This document shows, piece by piece, positions 54,862 through 63,833 of a stretch of 64,000 nt of DNA; positions within the stretch are counted from its first letter, which is position 1; every line of letters starts with the position of its first letter. The translations under genes and the position numbers were made by a program. The notes below the pieces were generated by a model. That model was not told where the DNA came from and ran no database searches. It saw nothing but the letters and a program-made list of their open reading frames with translations. The stretch is from Aureibacter tunicatorum (GTDB taxonomy: Bacteria; Bacteroidota; Bacteroidia; Cytophagales; Cyclobacteriaceae), in assembly GCF_036492635.1 (NCBI RefSeq), contig NZ_AP025305.1:4110000-4173999 (forward strand), in the 5' to 3' direction.

Positions 54862-54915
54862 AATAGTTAAATTGCCTTTTAAATTCGCTTTAAAAAGTTC
54901 AATAAACAATTTGGG

Positions 54916-55260
54916 ATGATAGATATTTCTATAGAACATGAAGAAGGAACAGCTATAATCGCTGTAAAAGGAGAAGTTGATGCTAGCTCATCGATTTATC
55001 TTGACGATGCATTCAAAAAAGTTATTCCTGAAGAGCCTAAAGCAATCATGGTCAACCTTGAGCACTTGGAGTATATTTCATCCGCGGGTTTAGGCGTATT
55101 CATGTCGTATATAGAAGAACTTAATAACAAAAACATACCGTTTATAATTTTTTCTCTTAATGAAAAAGTGAAAAACGTTTTCAGCATACTAGGTCTAGAT
55201 CAGCTCATTAATATTTGTTCAACTAAAGCGGAGGCCAAGAGGCATATTGATGGAATATAA
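54916..55260 (+). CDS. STAS-domain anti-sigma factor antagonist (RsbV/SpoIIAA-like)
   Basis: The 114-residue protein is a single STAS domain: AIIAVKGEVDASSSIYLDDAF, then MVNLEHLEYISSAGLGVFMSYIEEL, with Ser56 at the position phosphorylated in SpoIIAA. The usual Asp before the serines is Ile54. It would switch between the phosphatase encoded upstream and the kinase encoded downstream. It overlaps the kinase gene by 11 bases. Confidence 0.9.
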   Translation: MIDISIEHEEGTAIIAVKGEVDASSSIYLDDAFKKVIPEEPKAIMVNLEHLEYISSAGLGVFMSYIEELNNKNIPFIIFSLNEKVKNVFSILGLDQLINICSTKAEAKRHIDGI

Positions 55261-55669
55261 ATGCAAGATACCTTGTAAGAAAGAGAAGCTTGGAGAGGTA
55301 AGGTCATTCGTAAGAAACTCCATGCAAGAGCATAATATCAGCGAGAATGTTATCGAACCTGTGATATTAGCCGTGGATGAGGTTTGCGCTAATGTCATCA
55401 TCCATTCTTATGGTTGCAACAGCCGCAAAAAAATGGATTTGAATATTCTATTCGCAAAAGACAACAGCAGTGTTACCTTCGAAATCCATGACGCCTCAGG
55501 TTGCAGCTTCAATATTGAAAACTATGAGGCTCCATCAATAGATCAACTCATTCGTGAAAAGCGAAAAGGCGGCCTTGGTCTTAGAATCGTAAAGCAAATC
55601 ATGGATCGAATCGAGTTTGAATCCCAGCCCAAACTCTCCACATATCGTCTATACAAAAAAATACCTTGA
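55250..55669 (+). CDS. RsbW-like ATP-binding anti-sigma factor kinase
   Basis: The 139-residue protein has the GHKL ATPase fold of serine kinases such as RsbW: N box LAVDEVCANVIIHSYG, EIHDASGCSF, and the G box KGGLGLRIVKQIMD. I place the start at ATG 55250, one codon after an in-frame TTG. In partner-switching systems it phosphorylates the STAS protein and binds a sigma factor or another target. No sigma factor gene lies in the window, so the target is unknown. Confidence 0.88.
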   Translation: MEYKCKIPCKKEKLGEVRSFVRNSMQEHNISENVIEPVILAVDEVCANVIIHSYGCNSRKKMDLNILFAKDNSSVTFEIHDASGCSFNIENYEAPSIDQLIREKRKGGLGLRIVKQIMDRIEFESQPKLSTYRLYKKIP

Positions 55670-55819
55670 TAGTCTCTCCTTCCTTTTAATTCTATTTTGC
55701 AAAAATTAACACAATTCATTGCATTTAGGCTATCCAATCAATCGCTTTTAAATTCATTTTTTTAAAGATAAATCGCTATTATTGTATTTAGGAGAAATGA
55801 CTTTTTCCGGAAATTAGAG

Positions 55820-57841
55820 ATGTTGGACAAAATCCTGAATATTATGCGGTTAGGCAGCACATTATTAAGCTTATCTATATTTTTTTCATCCTGTGCCTCC
55901 ATTAGCAACACAGGCACTCAAAGCAAAAAACTTGATACAGAGTCAGAACTTATGACAGTAGGTGGCGAAAAAGTCACCAAAGGCGAGTTTCTTTACATGT
56001 ATCAAAAAAATCAATCCATCAAAGACTCAGTGCTGACCAAGGCATCTCTTGATGAATACATAGAGCTATTCACCAAGTTCAAATTAAAAATAAAAGCAGC
56101 CGAAGAACTTGGATATGACACCACCAATGTATTCCTGACAGAATTCAAAACATACGAAGAACAGTTAGCTGAGCCTTACCTTTCTATAAGTTCAATCACA
56201 GATTCTTTGGCTAAAGAAACATACCAAAGAACATTGAAAGAGGTAAATGCTTCACATATTCTACTAAAGCTTTCGCCACATGCCTCTTCTATGGATACGC
56301 AAAATGTGTTGAAAAAAATTGAAGAGTTAAGAGAAAGAGCTCTTAATGGAGAGGACTTTGATACTTTAGCGGAAATCTATTCTGAAGATCCTTCAGCTAA
56401 ACAAAACAAAGGCAATCTGGGCTATTTCACTGCCATGAAAATGGTCTACCCTTTTGAAACAGCGGCATACAATACCGCTGAAGGAGAAATCTCCAAGCCT
56501 GTCAGAACCAAATTCGGTTATCATATTATCAAAGTCAATGACAAACGTCCGGCAAGAGGCAGAGTAAAAGCTTCCCATATTATGATCAGGACTCCTGAGC
56601 ACTTGAAAGAAGGAGAATTAGCATTGGCTTATGATAAAATCTATCAAATATACAATCTTCTTGAAAGTGGCGACGACTGGAATGAGCTCTGTGAGCTATT
56701 TTCTGAAGATCGAGGAACTAAAAACCGTGGAGGTGAATTGCCTTGGTTTGGATCTGGTGAGATGGTGGAAGAGTTTGAAAACGAAGCATTCCGCATGACT
56801 GAAGTTGGCCAAATATCCGAGCCCATCAAATCCAAGTACGGATGGCATATTTTAAAACTGGATGGGAAAAAAGAACTTCCAAGCTATGAAGAGATGGAAA
56901 GCAAAATCATGGCAAATGTAAGACATGCTTCCAGAGCCAAAGTCAATGAGAAAATCCTTGTCGATAAACTAGCCAAAGACAACAATTTAAGAGAAGAAGA
57001 AAATAAACTTACTGTTTTAGCCTCTGATGAAAATACCAGAGGGTCTTTTGAAGCTCTTTCTAATTCCGTTCAAAACCAACAACTTCTTGCCGCATCATTA
57101 TTCAGCATCAATGGAGAAGTTAGCACATATCAAGATTACCTTGATTATCTTAAGAACAATAAAGCTTCAGGGTTTTCCCAGAAAAAAATAGCCACTGAAT
57201 ATTATGAGGATTTCCTTAAGGAGAAACTATTCAGCTATGAGAAAAGCCACCTTTCAGACAAGCATGAAGACTATAAATACTTGCTTCAAGAATATCATGA
57301 CGGCATCTTGCTATTTAGCCTGATGGAAGAAAAAGTTTGGAACAAAGCTCTAAAAGACACTGTCGGTTTAGAGTCATTTTATCAAACGAACGCTGACAAA
57401 TATCAAACTGGAGAAATAGTAAACGCTGAAGTATACACAGCGACTGATAGCTTGACATTAGAAAAAATCAAAGCTCAAGTAGAAAAAGGGCTGGCGTTCG
57501 ACTCCACTAAAGCCCAATTAAACGAATCCCTTAAAAACTTGTCTATTACAGATTGGACTGCGACATCTGGCTCATTCGCCAAAAGCGAGGCTAGCTGGTG
57601 GGATTCGATCGAGTTAAAAGAAGGTATTTATCAACATGCTAGCTCTGATAGAGTATACATCATTAAAATTAACGAATATTCACCTTCATCTGTGCAAGCT
57701 CTTGATAAGATAAAAGGGAAAGTCATCGTTGATTATCAGAACCACCTTGAGAAAAACTGGATTGAAGAATTGAGCAATCAATACCCAGTCATCATTAACC
57801 ATAGCAGTTTAAATGAAATTTATAGTAAATACGGCTTTTAA
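55820..57841 (+). CDS. Lipoprotein peptidyl-prolyl isomerase with two PpiC domains
   Basis: The 673-residue protein has a lipoprotein signal (FFSSC, Cys25) and a SurA/PrsA-like chaperone region. Two parvulin domains follow: about 138-240 (NASHILLKL ... GNLGYF ... FGYHIIKVND) and 248-350 (KASHIMIR ... NRGGELPWFG ... YGWHILKLDG). A long C-terminal helical part (about 370-673) has no domain I recognise. It probably helps outer-membrane proteins fold. It overlaps the next gene by 29 bases. An in-frame ATG eight codons downstream is an alternative start. Confidence 0.9.
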   Translation: MLDKILNIMRLGSTLLSLSIFFSSCASISNTGTQSKKLDTESELMTVGGEKVTKGEFLYMYQKNQSIKDSVLTKASLDEYIELFTKFKLKIKAAEELGYDTTNVFLTEFKTYEEQLAEPYLSISSITDSLAKETYQRTLKEVNASHILLKLSPHASSMDTQNVLKKIEELRERALNGEDFDTLAEIYSEDPSAKQNKGNLGYFTAMKMVYPFETAAYNTAEGEISKPVRTKFGYHIIKVNDKRPARGRVKASHIMIRTPEHLKEGELALAYDKIYQIYNLLESGDDWNELCELFSEDRGTKNRGGELPWFGSGEMVEEFENEAFRMTEVGQISEPIKSKYGWHILKLDGKKELPSYEEMESKIMANVRHASRAKVNEKILVDKLAKDNNLREEENKLTVLASDENTRGSFEALSNSVQNQQLLAASLFSINGEVSTYQDYLDYLKNNKASGFSQKKIATEYYEDFLKEKLFSYEKSHLSDKHEDYKYLLQEYHDGILLFSLMEEKVWNKALKDTVGLESFYQTNADKYQTGEIVNAEVYTATDSLTLEKIKAQVEKGLAFDSTKAQLNESLKNLSITDWTATSGSFAKSEASWWDSIELKEGIYQHASSDRVYIIKINEYSPSSVQALDKIKGKVIVDYQNHLEKNWIEELSNQYPVIINHSSLNEIYSKYGF

Positions 57842-58703
57842 ACTTTCTATTGCCTTCCTATTGGGAGGCATGCTTACTTCATGCGAATTTGTTGAATTCA
57901 AAAGCAATTCGAAGGAAGCGAATCTTTCAAGCCAAAAGCCTCTTGCGAGAGTTTATGACAAATATCTTTACGAAGAAGAGCTATCGACTATCATGAACTC
58001 GACAACAGGAAGCGAAGACAGCCTGATGATTTTGGATAAATTTATTCATACTTGGATTCGAAGACAACTCATGATGCGCGAAGCGGAAAGCAATGTTGGA
58101 ATAGACAAAGTTGAGTTGGAAAAAAAGCTTCAAGATTACAAATTCGCATTGCTAGTGCATGAGTATGAAAAAAAATACTCCCGAATGCACCTCAACACGC
58201 AAGTTTCAGATGAAGAAGTTCAAAAATATTACGAGCAAAACAAAGACAATTTCCAACTCAATAGAAACATCGTAAAAGCTGACTTGGTGCAATTGCCCAA
58301 AGACGCTCCCAGTCTTAAAAAATTTAGAAAAGACTTAAAGTCTAATAAAGAAGACGATCGAAAAGACATAAAAAACTATTGTTTCCTTAATGCGACAAAC
58401 TATTCATTAGACGAAAATTGGATTGATTTTACTGAGTTAGTTAAAAACACTCCATGGGAAAGCTTGCCAAACATGGTGGATTTCCTAAAAAAGCATACAT
58501 TTGTGGAAACATCTAATGATGAATTTATTTTTTTCATCAGAATCAAAGAATATAAAATAACTGACCAGATAGCTCCGTTGCTATTAGTGGAGGATCAAAT
58601 AAGAAAGATCATCCTCAACAAGAGAAAGGTGCAACTAATTAGCAATCTGGAAGAAGAAATTTACAACAGAGCCATTAAGAACAATGAATTTGAAATTTTC
58701 TAG
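57813..58703 (+). CDS. Lipoprotein related to the SurA/PpiC chaperone region, without a parvulin domain
   Basis: The 296-residue protein has a lipoprotein signal (LTSC, Cys24), followed by a helical region with LARVYDKYLYEEELSTIM and EEVQKYYEQNKDNFQLNRNIVKADLVQLP, resembling the N-terminal part of SurA/PpiD-type folding factors. The parvulin motifs of its neighbours are absent. Position between two isomerase genes, overlapping both (29 and 20 bases), makes a folding-factor role likely by context. Confidence 0.75.
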   Translation: MKFIVNTAFKLSIAFLLGGMLTSCEFVEFKSNSKEANLSSQKPLARVYDKYLYEEELSTIMNSTTGSEDSLMILDKFIHTWIRRQLMMREAESNVGIDKVELEKKLQDYKFALLVHEYEKKYSRMHLNTQVSDEEVQKYYEQNKDNFQLNRNIVKADLVQLPKDAPSLKKFRKDLKSNKEDDRKDIKNYCFLNATNYSLDENWIDFTELVKNTPWESLPNMVDFLKKHTFVETSNDEFIFFIRIKEYKITDQIAPLLLVEDQIRKIILNKRKVQLISNLEEEIYNRAIKNNEFEIF

Positions 58704-60027
58704 AATATTCGTAGCCCTGCTTATTTGCGTAGGCATGTATTTCCCTACTAACGCCCAGTCTGACGACCAACTGGTAGCCGACAGGATTATAGCGAAGGTA
58801 GATGATCAGATTATCCTCGAATCAGAAGTTATGGCTCTATACCAAGACTTTGTGAGCAGCGGACAAATCGCCAACCAACAGACTAAATGCCAAATTCTAC
58901 AAAGATTGGTCATCAATAAAGTAATGTATGTAAAAGCTGAAATTGACTCAATCGTAGTTGACGACGCTCAAGTTACTGGCGAATTAGACAGAAGAATGGG
59001 TTACTTTGTAGCTCAGATCGGTTCTGAAGAAAAAATCGAAGAATACTACGGAAAAAGCATCAATGAATTTAAAGAGGAGCTTAGAGATCAAGTTCACGAA
59101 CAATTGGTCATTCAAACGATGCAAGGCGAGATAACAGGTGGAATCACTGTTACGCCAGCGGAAATCAGAAAATATTTCAAGAATATACCTAGAGACAGTT
59201 TGCCGTATTACTCTACTGAGGTTGAAGTGGGACAAATTGTGAAAAAGCCTGACTATAACGAAAAGCAAGTCCAAATTGTAGAGCAAAAGCTTTACGACTT
59301 GAAGAAAAGAATCGAGGCTGGCGAATCATTTGAGCAGTTGGCTAGATTGTATTCTCAAGACCCAGGTTCTGCTAGGTCAGGTGGTGATTTAGGCTTTAGA
59401 AAAAGAGGTGAGCTCGTTCCGGAATTTGAAGGAGCGGCAATGACTATGGATGAAGGAGAAGTTTCCGACCCTATACGTTCCGACTTTGGTTATCACTTGA
59501 TTCAACTTCTAGAAAGACGAGGAAACGAATTCCATGCTAGGCATATCCTAATTAAGCCGCTTTATGAAGCAAATGATTACAATAATGCGGCTAAATTCTT
59601 GGACAGTTTAAGAACTGAAATAGTTACCGACTCGGTTAGTTTTGACAAAGCGGCTAAAGAACACTCTGACGATCAACAAACGGCAGGTGCTGGTGGATAT
59701 TTCAGCGATCCTGTTGGCGGATCTCTAGTATCAGTGGAAAATCTTGACCCTGAGATTTTCTTCAGCATAGACACTATGACAATTGGTTCTGTATCCAAGC
59801 CTGTAATGTATAAAATGCCTGACGGCACGCAAGCCATGAGAATTATTTACTATAAAAATAAACTCAAGCCGCATATTGCCAACCTTAGGGATGATTATTT
59901 GAAAATACAGCAAGCGACGCTAGATTCTAAAAATGCCGAAGCGCTTGAAAAGTGGTTTAAAAAAGCCAAAGAGGACGTTTTCATCGAAATTGTTCCTGAT
60001 TATGACAACTGTGACATAAGCTTATAA
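58684..60027 (+). CDS. SurA-like periplasmic peptidyl-prolyl isomerase
   Basis: The 447-residue protein has a signal peptide (1-24, ending NAQ), a SurA N-terminal chaperone domain (RIIAKVDDQIILESEVMALYQDF, about 33-55) and two parvulin domains: about 175-280 (VEVGQIVKKP ... SGGDLGFRKRGELVPEFE ... FGYHLIQL) and about 285-390 (HARHILIKP ... AGAGGYFSDP). This is the SurA architecture, acting on unfolded outer-membrane proteins. It overlaps the previous gene by 20 bases and ends at a 14-bp hairpin terminator. Confidence 0.92.
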   Translation: MNLKFSRIFVALLICVGMYFPTNAQSDDQLVADRIIAKVDDQIILESEVMALYQDFVSSGQIANQQTKCQILQRLVINKVMYVKAEIDSIVVDDAQVTGELDRRMGYFVAQIGSEEKIEEYYGKSINEFKEELRDQVHEQLVIQTMQGEITGGITVTPAEIRKYFKNIPRDSLPYYSTEVEVGQIVKKPDYNEKQVQIVEQKLYDLKKRIEAGESFEQLARLYSQDPGSARSGGDLGFRKRGELVPEFEGAAMTMDEGEVSDPIRSDFGYHLIQLLERRGNEFHARHILIKPLYEANDYNNAAKFLDSLRTEIVTDSVSFDKAAKEHSDDQQTAGAGGYFSDPVGGSLVSVENLDPEIFFSIDTMTIGSVSKPVMYKMPDGTQAMRIIYYKNKLKPHIANLRDDYLKIQQATLDSKNAEALEKWFKKAKEDVFIEIVPDYDNCDISL

Positions 60028-60327
60028 ACAGCAAATAAACCTAATAATTCAAGAGCTCTCCAATGCGTAAATTGGAGAGCTCTTTGTTTTTATAATAAAA
60101 TAAGTTTCATTGGAAGCGTTTTTGATAAAATTACCTGAAAAAGATCCCTCATTTCTTTTTGTTTAATCATTATTTGAACATATTATGTAATGTAAACTCA
60201 ATAAATTCTATCGCAAATCAAACAATGGATAAATTCAAGTAGAAGTATCAATGAAGTAGCGATTGAAATTTGAGTTTGAAAGCCATTCTATGGCATTCAT
60301 CACACATTGTAATAAAAATCTATACCT
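60028..60327. other. 300-bp gap between the isomerase operon and the MoxR gene
   Basis: Apart from the terminator at 60051-60091 this AT-rich stretch holds no gene. A short dyad GCCAT-TCT-ATGGC is at 60282-60294, 34 bp before the MoxR start. I found no convincing promoter. Confidence 0.45.
60051..60091 (+). terminator. Intrinsic terminator of the isomerase operon
   Basis: AAGAGCTCTCCAAT (60051-60064) pairs with ATTGGAGAGCTCTT (60071-60084), then TGTTTTT. Confidence 0.92.
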
Positions 60328-61293
60328 ATGAAATCATTCAACTCGGATGTGGAAGCCGCTGACCATTTGCATGATGTATATAAAAAGCTATCCAGTGAAA
60401 TCTCCAAGGTTGTCATCGGACAGGAAGAAGTCGTAAAAGAGCTGATCACTTCTATTTTTTGCCGTTCGCACAGCCTGCTTGTAGGTGTTCCGGGATTGGC
60501 CAAAACACTACTAATCAAAACGATTTCCGAAGTGTTGGACCTTAGCTTCAATAGAATTCAGTTCACGCCAGACCTGATGCCTTCGGACATTTTAGGAGCA
60601 GAAACCTTGGACAAAGACAGAAATTTCAAATTTGTCAAAGGTCCTATTTTCGCAAACATAGTGCTTGCCGATGAGATCAACAGAACTCCTCCAAAAACCC
60701 AAGCGGCACTATTGGAAGCCATGCAAGAGCATTCGGTAACAATCGCAGGTCAACATTTCAAGTTGGATCAACCTTTTTTCGTCCTAGCGACACAAAACCC
60801 AATAGAGCAAGAGGGTACTTATCCTTTACCAGAAGCCCAACTTGACCGCTTCATGTTCAATATCCTTTTGGACTACCCAAGTTATGAGCAAGAAGTGGAG
60901 ATAGTCAAATCAACTACTTCCGGCGAAGAGAAAAAAGTTTCGAAAGTCATTTCCAAAGATGAGATAATAGCTTTCCAAAGCTTGATCCGAAGAGTTCCTG
61001 TAGCTGACAATGTCATTGAATACGCAGTGAAGCTTGTGAATAAGACTCGACCTAAAAGCATTCATGTGCATGACTATACCTCAAAATACATCGAATGGGG
61101 AGCAGGACCTCGCGCATCGCAAAGCTTGATCATTGCGGCTAAATGCCACGCTTTGCTTTCAGGCAAATACGCTCCTGACATTGAAGATGTTCGAGCCGTA
61201 TCGATTCCGACGTTAAGACACAGATTATTAAGAAACTTCAAAGCAGAAGCTGAAGGAATCACAATAGAAGAAATCATCAAAAAGCTTCATTAA
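60328..61293 (+). CDS. MoxR-family AAA+ ATPase
   Basis: The 321-residue protein has Walker A GVPGLAKT (53-60), Walker B IVLADEINR (111-119), and the MoxR blocks RIQFTPDLMPSDILG, ATQNPIEQEGTYPLPEAQLDRF and GAGPRASQSLI. MoxR ATPases act as chaperones for metal-centre or complex assembly. DUF58 and VWA-domain partners, often next door, are absent from this window. A hairpin follows the gene. Confidence 0.94.
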   Translation: MKSFNSDVEAADHLHDVYKKLSSEISKVVIGQEEVVKELITSIFCRSHSLLVGVPGLAKTLLIKTISEVLDLSFNRIQFTPDLMPSDILGAETLDKDRNFKFVKGPIFANIVLADEINRTPPKTQAALLEAMQEHSVTIAGQHFKLDQPFFVLATQNPIEQEGTYPLPEAQLDRFMFNILLDYPSYEQEVEIVKSTTSGEEKKVSKVISKDEIIAFQSLIRRVPVADNVIEYAVKLVNKTRPKSIHVHDYTSKYIEWGAGPRASQSLIIAAKCHALLSGKYAPDIEDVRAVSIPTLRHRLLRNFKAEAEGITIEEIIKKLH

Positions 61294-61299
61294 AAATAC

Positions 61300-61330
61300 T
61301 TAGGCAAGGTTTAATCCTTGCCTAAACCAT
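61300..61330 (+). terminator. Probable terminator after the MoxR gene
   Basis: TTAGGCAAGG (61300-61309) pairs with CCTTGCCTAA (61316-61325). No strong T run follows, so efficiency is uncertain. Confidence 0.5.
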
Positions 61331-61441
61331 TTTCCCCCATTAGTACTATTCTTTCCAATACAGTTTTTTAACATTTATTAAATCATAAACATATATAAGC
61401 AAAGATCCCGGGCGTTCTTTATTCGAAAAAAATGATTTGAA

Positions 61442-61996
61442 ATGAAAAAACTCATCGACTTATTTATTTCTTTTTTTAAACTAGGAGCCATGACTATTGG
61501 CGGCGGGTATGCCATGATACCTTTGCTTGAAGATCTTTTGGTGAACAAAAAAAAATGGCTAACCAAAGAAGATATGCTTGAAATCATTTCCATATCTCAA
61601 ATGACTCCCGGAACTATTGCCATAAACGCGGCTACATTTATCGGCTATCGGATCAAAGGCAAAACAGGCGCAGTCACAGCCACAGCAGGTGTAATTACTC
61701 CATCATTGATAATCATAACAACTATCGCTCTGATATTCTCTTCGCACTTTGAGAGCCAGTTGCTTCAAAATGCTTTCAAAGGCATAAGATGCGCTGTTGT
61801 TGCCATGATTGGCTACTCTGTATATGGAATGCTAAAAAGCGGCATTAAAAACGCTCCCCAAGTACTCATATTCGCAGCTTCATTAGTTCTATTAGTAGCT
61901 ATCAATGTCAACCCTATTTACTTGATTATTATTGGCGGAGCAACCTCCATTCTTGTTCAACTTTTCATTCCCTCACTTAGAAAGCATATCAAATAA
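61442..61996 (+). CDS. Chromate transporter family protein, N-type half (ChrA)
   Basis: A 184-residue CHR-domain membrane protein with about five or six helices: FFKLGAMTIGGGYAMIPLLE (11-30), MTPGTIAINAATFIGYR and TPSLIIITTIALIF. It is one half of a split ChrA pair; the second follows with a TAATG stop-start overlap, so the two are made together and probably form a heterodimer. Members export chromate or related anions; the natural substrate here is unknown. Confidence 0.87.
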   Translation: MKKLIDLFISFFKLGAMTIGGGYAMIPLLEDLLVNKKKWLTKEDMLEIISISQMTPGTIAINAATFIGYRIKGKTGAVTATAGVITPSLIIITTIALIFSSHFESQLLQNAFKGIRCAVVAMIGYSVYGMLKSGIKNAPQVLIFAASLVLLVAINVNPIYLIIIGGATSILVQLFIPSLRKHIK

Positions 61997-62526
61997 TGAT
62001 TTACATTAAATTATTCTACACTTTTTTTAAGATCGGCCTATTCAGCTTTGGAGGCGGCTTGGCTATGCTTCCACTTATAGAGCATGAAATGCTCGCTAAC
62101 GATTGGATGAGCACCGAGCAGTTCATGAACATAGTATCTATATCTCAAATGACCCCAGGAGCAATTTCGGTAAACTGCGCCACTTATATAGGCGTTCAAG
62201 TTGGAGGAATTCCGGGAGCTATCATAGCCACAGCAGGTTTGGCTGCTCCCTCAATTATCATCATTATTGCCTTGGCAAAAATCCTTTCTAAGCTAAAGAA
62301 CAATCCCCTGAAAATCGCTTTTTTCTATGGTGTCAAACCTATTACAATAGCCTTGATTTTATTTGCGGGCATTATCATTGCTCAAAATACGCTCATCATC
62401 GACAAAACTCCCGACTTCATTGCCATTGCTATTACAATTGCCAGCTTCATTGTCAGCGCTAAATTCAAGGTTCATCCTTTGATAAATATCCTTGTCTGCG
62501 GAATTATCGGCTTGCTGATTTTCTAA
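61996..62526 (+). CDS. Chromate transporter family protein, C-type half (ChrA)
   Basis: A 176-residue CHR-domain protein homologous to its neighbour: FFKIGLFSFGGGLAMLPLIEHEM, MTPGAISVNCATYIGVQVGG and APSIIIIIALAKIL. Its ATG shares one base with the stop of the first half (61994-61998), so translation is coupled. Two short-chain ChrA genes side by side replace one long two-domain ChrA. Confidence 0.87.
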   Translation: MIYIKLFYTFFKIGLFSFGGGLAMLPLIEHEMLANDWMSTEQFMNIVSISQMTPGAISVNCATYIGVQVGGIPGAIIATAGLAAPSIIIIIALAKILSKLKNNPLKIAFFYGVKPITIALILFAGIIIAQNTLIIDKTPDFIAIAITIASFIVSAKFKVHPLINILVCGIIGLLIF

Positions 62527-62580
62527 ACCAAAGCCTATCAAACTATTAATTGATTTATAAGTTTTAGTACTGTTCGAACA

Positions 62581-63297
62581 ATGATTGACATGGTACTGAA
62601 TAAAAAAAGCTTTTACGAATTTCTTCACAACTACAGATTTGCGTTGCTTACGCTAGCATTGATATTGAACTTCATTGTCATTCATCCTAAAGACTTGTTG
62701 ACAAGCAATATTATGGTGGCTGCCGCTACTATTACATTAATGCTTGCAAGCATCAACCTTATCAATAAAAGCAAAAAAGGCTTAAGGTCCATATTGCTGA
62801 TTTTCTGTTTAGCAATATTCATTTTCTTTATTTTCTTATCTCTCAAGGAAGTAGATCCTAGCGTCGAAACATCCCTTTCAAAAACCTCCTATATAATCCT
62901 CTACTCTGTTCTTTTCATATTTTTCACCTTCATAGCCTTCTTGCTCTACAGAGAGATTTATCGCGCAAGCAAGATTTCAATGGAGGTTATCGTCATATCA
63001 TTTTGTGGATATTTCCTCTTCGGAACAATAGGGAGCTTTATTTTTTCACTAATTGAAATTGTGGAACCCGGATCTTTTTCGGGACTTAATGATGGATTCA
63101 ACAAATTTCAAGATATATATTTTTATAGCTTTATAACATTGACAACCATTGGATATGGAGATATTACCCCTCTCAGTCCTATGGCTAGAACATTTTCAGT
63201 GCTTCTAATCGTCTTTGGACAGTATTACATGACAGTAATTGTAGCAATACTCGTCATCAAATATACTTCAGGAAAAGAAAAAAGCATCACGGAATAA
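62581..63297 (+). CDS. Potassium-channel-like membrane protein
   Basis: The 238-residue protein has about six membrane segments; the last two flank a pore loop with the selectivity filter TTIGYGD (188-194). No regulatory (RCK/KTN) domain follows; the protein ends shortly after the last helix. It probably conducts potassium across the inner membrane; gating is unknown. It lies 54 bp after the ChrA pair. Confidence 0.85.
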   Translation: MIDMVLNKKSFYEFLHNYRFALLTLALILNFIVIHPKDLLTSNIMVAAATITLMLASINLINKSKKGLRSILLIFCLAIFIFFIFLSLKEVDPSVETSLSKTSYIILYSVLFIFFTFIAFLLYREIYRASKISMEVIVISFCGYFLFGTIGSFIFSLIEIVEPGSFSGLNDGFNKFQDIYFYSFITLTTIGYGDITPLSPMARTFSVLLIVFGQYYMTVIVAILVIKYTSGKEKSITE

Positions 63298-63371
63298 ATA
63301 TGCCATTTGCTTTTTATAATTTGATGATGTATTTCATATAATCCCCTTGTGAACTAATTCTTAATTTGAAG

Positions 63372-63833
63372 ATGAAAATTAATGCTGATACTGTAAAAGG
63401 CTATCTGAGTCAAGTTCCCGAAAGTCAAAAAGAGAATTTTACTTTATTATATCAAACAATTAAAAATAATATTCCTCAAGGTTTTCAAGAATGCATAAAC
63501 TACGGCATGATTGGCTTCGTAATCCCTCACTCTATTTATCCACCTGGATATCATTGCAACAATAAACTACCTCTCCCCTTTATAAATATCGGTGTGCAAA
63601 AAAACTTTATAGGGCTTTATCATATGGGATTATATGCAAATGCTGAATTATTGAAATGGTTTCAAGAAGAATACACAAAAGCACTAAACAAAAAACCTGA
63701 CATGGGTAAAAGTTGTATCCGCTTCAAAAACAACGCTCAAATTCCTATCGATATTATCGCTAAACTAAGCCAAAAAACAACTCCGGTACAATGGATTGAA
63801 ACATACGAAAGTTCACGTTCTCAAAAAAAGTAA
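63372..63833 (+). CDS. DUF1801 domain protein
   Basis: A 153-residue soluble protein. The start is taken as ATG 63372; an in-frame TTG lies two codons upstream. The pattern QKENFTLLYQTIKNNIPQGFQECINYGMIGFVIP followed by LPFINIGVQKNFIGLYHMG and GKSCIRFKN is that of DUF1801 (YdhG-like) proteins, split here only for length. Function unknown. No partner gene is obvious; the last 167 bases of the window hold nothing I can identify. Confidence 0.8.
   Translation: MKINADTVKGYLSQVPESQKENFTLLYQTIKNNIPQGFQECINYGMIGFVIPHSIYPPGYHCNNKLPLPFINIGVQKNFIGLYHMGLYANAELLKWFQEEYTKALNKKPDMGKSCIRFKNNAQIPIDIIAKLSQKTTPVQWIETYESSRSQKK

Noticed and set aside
61442-62526. A frameshifted single ChrA gene
   Set aside because: Each half has its own complete CHR domain with start motif and ATG, with a clean TAATG overlap; this is a normal split pair and not a broken gene.
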